Source of the DNA: JBBRMQ01 sp038230775
Lineage (GTDB): Bacteria > Acidobacteriota > Thermoanaerobaculia > Gp7-AA8
Length of the DNA: 9,217 nt
Assembly (NCBI GenBank): GCA_038230775.1
Contig: JBBRMQ010000179.1
Coordinates: 1 to 9,217 of the forward strand
Direction: 5' to 3'
Shown here: positions 6,666 to 9,217 of the stretch, piece by piece
How positions within the stretch are numbered: the stretch's first letter is position 1
Layout of the letters: each line of letters starts with the position of its first letter
Notes under the pieces: generated by a model
The model's database searches: none
What the model saw: the letters and a program-made list of their open reading frames with translations, nothing else
Told to the model about the DNA's origin: nothing
Position numbers and translations under genes: made by a program

Positions 6666-7103
6666 TCACTGCACGCGAGCGACGAACGGCGACTTGAACA
6701 CCGCGCCGCCCTGTGCATCGAAACGCGCGACACCGCGCAGAGTGACCGGAGCATTCACGTCGCCGCTGTCCGTCTGCTGCAGCGTCTGCACCCACGCCCG
6801 AATCGGCACCACCTCGGTCGCGTGCGGCTTCACGGTGAGCGAGAACCCATGGCGCACGCGCTTCATCGTATAAGCGCCGGAGAATCCCACCGTTTCGATT
6901 TCAACCGACGTCAGCGTGACCGGATCATCGAGCTGATTGGTGATCTCGAGCTGATAGTCGACCGGCAATCCGCCCGGGATGCCGATCTGGTAAGGAGCGA
7001 CTCTCGATTGCTGGGAGATCGTCACCACCAGCGCAGCCGGAGTGATCACCTGCGATGAGGCGCAGCCGATCACGATCAACACCGATCCGAGGAACGACCT
7101 CAT
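6666..7103 (-). CDS. Putative small lipoprotein of unknown function
   Basis: A 145-aa protein I do not recognise. It starts MRSFLGSVLIVIGCASS: an Arg, a hydrophobic run and a cysteine at residue 14 preceded by V-I-G, a passable though not ideal lipobox, so it is probably lipid-anchored in the envelope. The rest is rich in beta-type alternation (VDYQLEITNQLDDPVTLTSVEIET, about 48-71; TLRGVARFDAQGGAVFKSPF, 121-140), suggesting an immunoglobulin-like beta sandwich; this is inference from pattern only. The frame is open upstream to 7337, over the receptor gene, but the signal-like start at ATG 7103 is preferred. A terminator-like hairpin precedes it and the short Oar-like receptor follows 28 bp later, so a shared envelope role is plausible. 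Confidence 0.7.
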   Translation of the reverse strand: MRSFLGSVLIVIGCASSQVITPAALVVTISQQSRVAPYQIGIPGGLPVDYQLEITNQLDDPVTLTSVEIETVGFSGAYTMKRVRHGFSLTVKPHATEVVPIRAWVQTLQQTDSGDVNAPVTLRGVARFDAQGGAVFKSPFVARVQ

Positions 7104-7130
7104 GGACGGATTGATTATCACCTGAAAGCA

Positions 7131-7154
7131 GAACGGCGGCCGAAGCCGCCGTTC
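7131..7154 (-). terminator. UUCG-tetraloop hairpin downstream of the large receptor
   Basis: GAACGGCGGC and GCCGCCGTTC pair as a perfect 10-bp stem. On the minus strand the loop is C(UUCG)G, an exceptionally stable tetraloop. It lies 22 bp after the receptor stop. The following bases are TGCTTTCAGG, only a weak T-run, so it may work as a terminator of limited strength or as a 3'-end stabiliser. Confidence 0.65.
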
Positions 7155-7176
7155 ACCAATCGGAGCGTAGTACGAG

Positions 7177-9217
7177 TTAGAACGTGAAGCGTGCGAACAC
7201 GCGCACCTCGCGCGGGTCCTGATACGCGTTCGGCTGGCCGTAGCGCGGGTCGGGCGTGTACGAGCCGAGGGCCCGCTGGCGTTCCAGCTGGCGGCGAATG
7301 TCGACACCGGCGAAGTAGCCGGCCGACTGCGCTGCATTGACCGAGGATCCGCCGATGAGCGGTGTATTCGACGAAGGACCGCATCCGGCGACCGAGAGGT
7401 CCGCGCCGCACTTCGACAGGTCGCGCAGGCGGATGCTGTTCGTGCTGTAGATCGGGTAACGGTTCGTCACCTTCTTCGCGTCCAACAGATTGAGAACGAT
7501 GGCCCCGAGGGTCAGGTTGAACCGATTGATGGGGATGTCGTGCTGCAGGTTGAGATCCGTCTGCATGATATTCGGGCTTCTTCCGAGATCGTTACGGCCG
7601 AACGGGAAAATCGGGGCCCCCTGGAAGCGCATCTCGGTGGTCGTGGGCGTGCCGCTGTAGAAGTATTCGTTCACGCCAACGGTGGTACCGAACGGAAACG
7701 CGTACGCAACCTGCGCCTTCACCTGATGCGGACGGTCACCGCCGAGCCGGCCGCTGGTTTCCCTTCCAGCCTGATCGAAGAGCATGAAGAGGCTGTCGAA
7801 TGCGCGGTTCACGTTCGGCGACGTGCGCGCGAAGCCCGCAACGACGCCGGCGCGCGTGACTTCGTCAGAGTTCGCAAGGCCTGAGTAGTTGCCATACAGC
7901 TTGCTGTAGAGATAGCTCGCGTGCAGGGTGAAACGCTGCACGAAACGGCGCGTGTACTCGAGCTCGTAGCCGCGATAGTCGCGGCGTGCCTTCGGCATCG
8001 CCGGGCAGGAGGGGCAGCCGGAGGCCGCGAGGATCTTCTGGGCGACGCCTTCGCCGGGATTGGCGATGAAGAAGTCTTCGGATTCGGATCCATCAGCGTG
8101 GACGTTGTGGACGCCGACGTCTTCGATGGCGCGGACGAGGTGTTTGTTTACGTAGCGGAATCCCAAGGCGCTGGCGCTCGTAATCTCCTGCTGCACGCCG
8201 AGGCTGATCTCGCGGGACTGCATGGGCTTGAGTTTCGGATCGATGAGCGGAAGATCAATCGCGTTCGACGGATGGCGCAGGTCGGTACCGCTCTGCACTG
8301 TCATGCCCGGGCATGTGGGCTTGACGGCCGGATCATTCGTGACGTTGGTGCATTTGTCCCACTGGGTGTAATCGAGCGAGTCGAGGCTCATGCCCCAGTA
8401 GATCCACTTGTCGCCGCCGAACGAGCCGCGCGGCAACTCCATCTTCATGATGTCGTAAAACGTGCCGTAGCTGCCGTACAGCTTGGTCCGGGTATTGCCG
8501 AACAGGTCGTACGAAAAACCGAGGCGCGGAGCGAGCTTGTCCCCGTATTTGAAATTGATCGCGTACTTGCCGGTCGTTCCGATCGACGAGTAGGACGGAA
8601 GCTTTTCGGAGTCGGTGCGGACGCCGAGGTTCAGCGTCAGGCGATCGTTGAGCGTGGTCCAGCTATCCTGAACGAACAGACTGCGGTTCAGGCTCTGCAC
8701 GCTGCCGGTGGTCTGGAACGTGTAGACGCCCGCCGAACCGTACTTGCCTTTCGTCTGGCAGAAGTCGCAGACCTGATTGAAGAATGCCGTCACCAGGTAA
8801 TTCTGCTGGCCGCTGAGCACTTCGTTCTTGATGTTGTTGAACTGCGCGCCTGCCTTGAAACGATGCGTGCCGGCGAACGATGGGTACCACGACACGTCGA
8901 AGTTGCCGTTGTTGACCGTGTAGGCGTCCTTCTGAGCGGCGCTGTTCGTCGGAATGCTGTTGTAGCCCTGCGACGGAGCGCCGGCCGGACCGTCCGGGAA
9001 CAATCCCGGCGAGCCCTGGGTGAAAATGATCCGCGGCGCATTCGAGATGCCGCTCTGACTGTAGTTGCGATAGAAGCGGCCGCCGCGGCCGGAAAAGAAC
9101 CACTCCGGACTGGCGACGTAATCTGCATAGCCCGACGCGGTCCAGTTTTCAAAGCGGTCGTCAGGTGCGTAGAGAGAGACCGTCGGGGTGGCGCGGCCGG
9201 TCCCCCCGGGCAGGAGA
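7177..9217 (-). CDS. Oar-like TonB-dependent receptor, C-terminal 679 residues (5' end beyond window)
   Basis: The frame is open to the right edge (first full codon at 9216) and ends at TAA 7177, so signal peptide, plug and early barrel are outside. The visible 679 residues are outer-membrane barrel in the style of Oar/carboxypeptidase-regulatory receptors: PRLGFSYDLFGNTRTKLYGSYGTFYD, EISLGVQQEITSASALGFRY, RRDYRGYELEYTRRF and a C-terminal aromatic end (VFARFTF) for barrel insertion. Long loops carry eight cysteines, including CDFC (8769-8758) and CPSC (8016-8005), probably extracellular disulfides. TTG 9003 is an internal codon, not the start: the 71 residues upstream (TVSLYAPDDRFENWTASGYA...) are in keeping with the barrel. 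The substrate is unknown; no partner enzyme is visible. The UUCG hairpin follows. Confidence 0.92.
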   Translation of the reverse strand, partial: LLPGGTGRATPTVSLYAPDDRFENWTASGYADYVASPEWFFSGRGGRFYRNYSQSGISNAPRIIFTQGSPGLFPDGPAGAPSQGYNSIPTNSAAQKDAYTVNNGNFDVSWYPSFAGTHRFKAGAQFNNIKNEVLSGQQNYLVTAFFNQVCDFCQTKGKYGSAGVYTFQTTGSVQSLNRSLFVQDSWTTLNDRLTLNLGVRTDSEKLPSYSSIGTTGKYAINFKYGDKLAPRLGFSYDLFGNTRTKLYGSYGTFYDIMKMELPRGSFGGDKWIYWGMSLDSLDYTQWDKCTNVTNDPAVKPTCPGMTVQSGTDLRHPSNAIDLPLIDPKLKPMQSREISLGVQQEITSASALGFRYVNKHLVRAIEDVGVHNVHADGSESEDFFIANPGEGVAQKILAASGCPSCPAMPKARRDYRGYELEYTRRFVQRFTLHASYLYSKLYGNYSGLANSDEVTRAGVVAGFARTSPNVNRAFDSLFMLFDQAGRETSGRLGGDRPHQVKAQVAYAFPFGTTVGVNEYFYSGTPTTTEMRFQGAPIFPFGRNDLGRSPNIMQTDLNLQHDIPINRFNLTLGAIVLNLLDAKKVTNRYPIYSTNSIRLRDLSKCGADLSVAGCGPSSNTPLIGGSSVNAAQSAGYFAGVDIRRQLERQRALGSYTPDPRYGQPNAYQDPREVRVFARFTF

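Noticed and set aside
5291..6697. Long plus-strand open frame (468 codons) opposite the short receptor
   Set aside because: Very Arg/Asp/His-rich composition typical of an antisense shadow; the minus-strand protein has clear signal peptide and receptor motifs.

Overview
The window looks like a piece of a GC-rich Gram-negative chromosome, most likely from Acidobacteriota. Three things suggest this: two outer-membrane proteins of the carboxypeptidase-regulatory-domain/Oar-like TonB receptor type, an intergenic palindrome of the 'CHPERSE' kind, and a housekeeping rplU-rpmA-obg-nadD-rsfS-rlmH order. The taxonomic call is inference from gene style, not from a marker-gene comparison. Every supported gene lies on the minus strand, so the window is read from high to low coordinates.

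Surface-protein part (9217 to 4970): the window opens inside a large TonB-dependent receptor-like protein whose N-terminus lies beyond the edge. A strong UUCG-tetraloop hairpin follows it, then a small putative lipoprotein of unknown function, then an unusually short (555 aa) Oar-like receptor with signal peptide, carboxypeptidase-regulatory domain, plug-like segment and a reduced barrel. The last two are 28 bp apart and could be co-transcribed.

Housekeeping part (4885 to 1): rplU (L21), rpmA (L27), obg, nadD, rsfS, a small sigma-54-activator-like AAA+ regulator, rlmH, a DksA/TraR protein and the start of holA (DNA polymerase III delta). obg-nadD and nadD-rsfS overlap by 4 bases (ATGA and GTGA), so translation is probably coupled. 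The theme is 50S ribosome assembly and maturation (L21, L27, ObgE, RsfS, RlmH) together with NAD synthesis, stringent-response-type control of transcription (DksA) and replication.

Most junctions that are not tightly overlapping hold an inverted repeat: a REP-like element between rpmA and obg, a 96-bp CHPERSE-type palindrome between rsfS and the regulator, a 13-bp palindrome between the regulator and rlmH, and a hairpin of 7-bp repeats between dksA and holA. The most unusual gene is the regulator. Its GAFTGA loop, Walker B glutamate and sensor I region are all altered, it has no N-terminal sensing domain, and its apparent ATG lies inside the edge of the palindrome. No gene-free stretch exceeds 300 bp. 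I found no CRISPR array, tRNA, rRNA or transposase. No clearly novel multi-gene system is visible; the degenerate regulator inside the ribosome-maturation cluster is the best candidate for follow-up.
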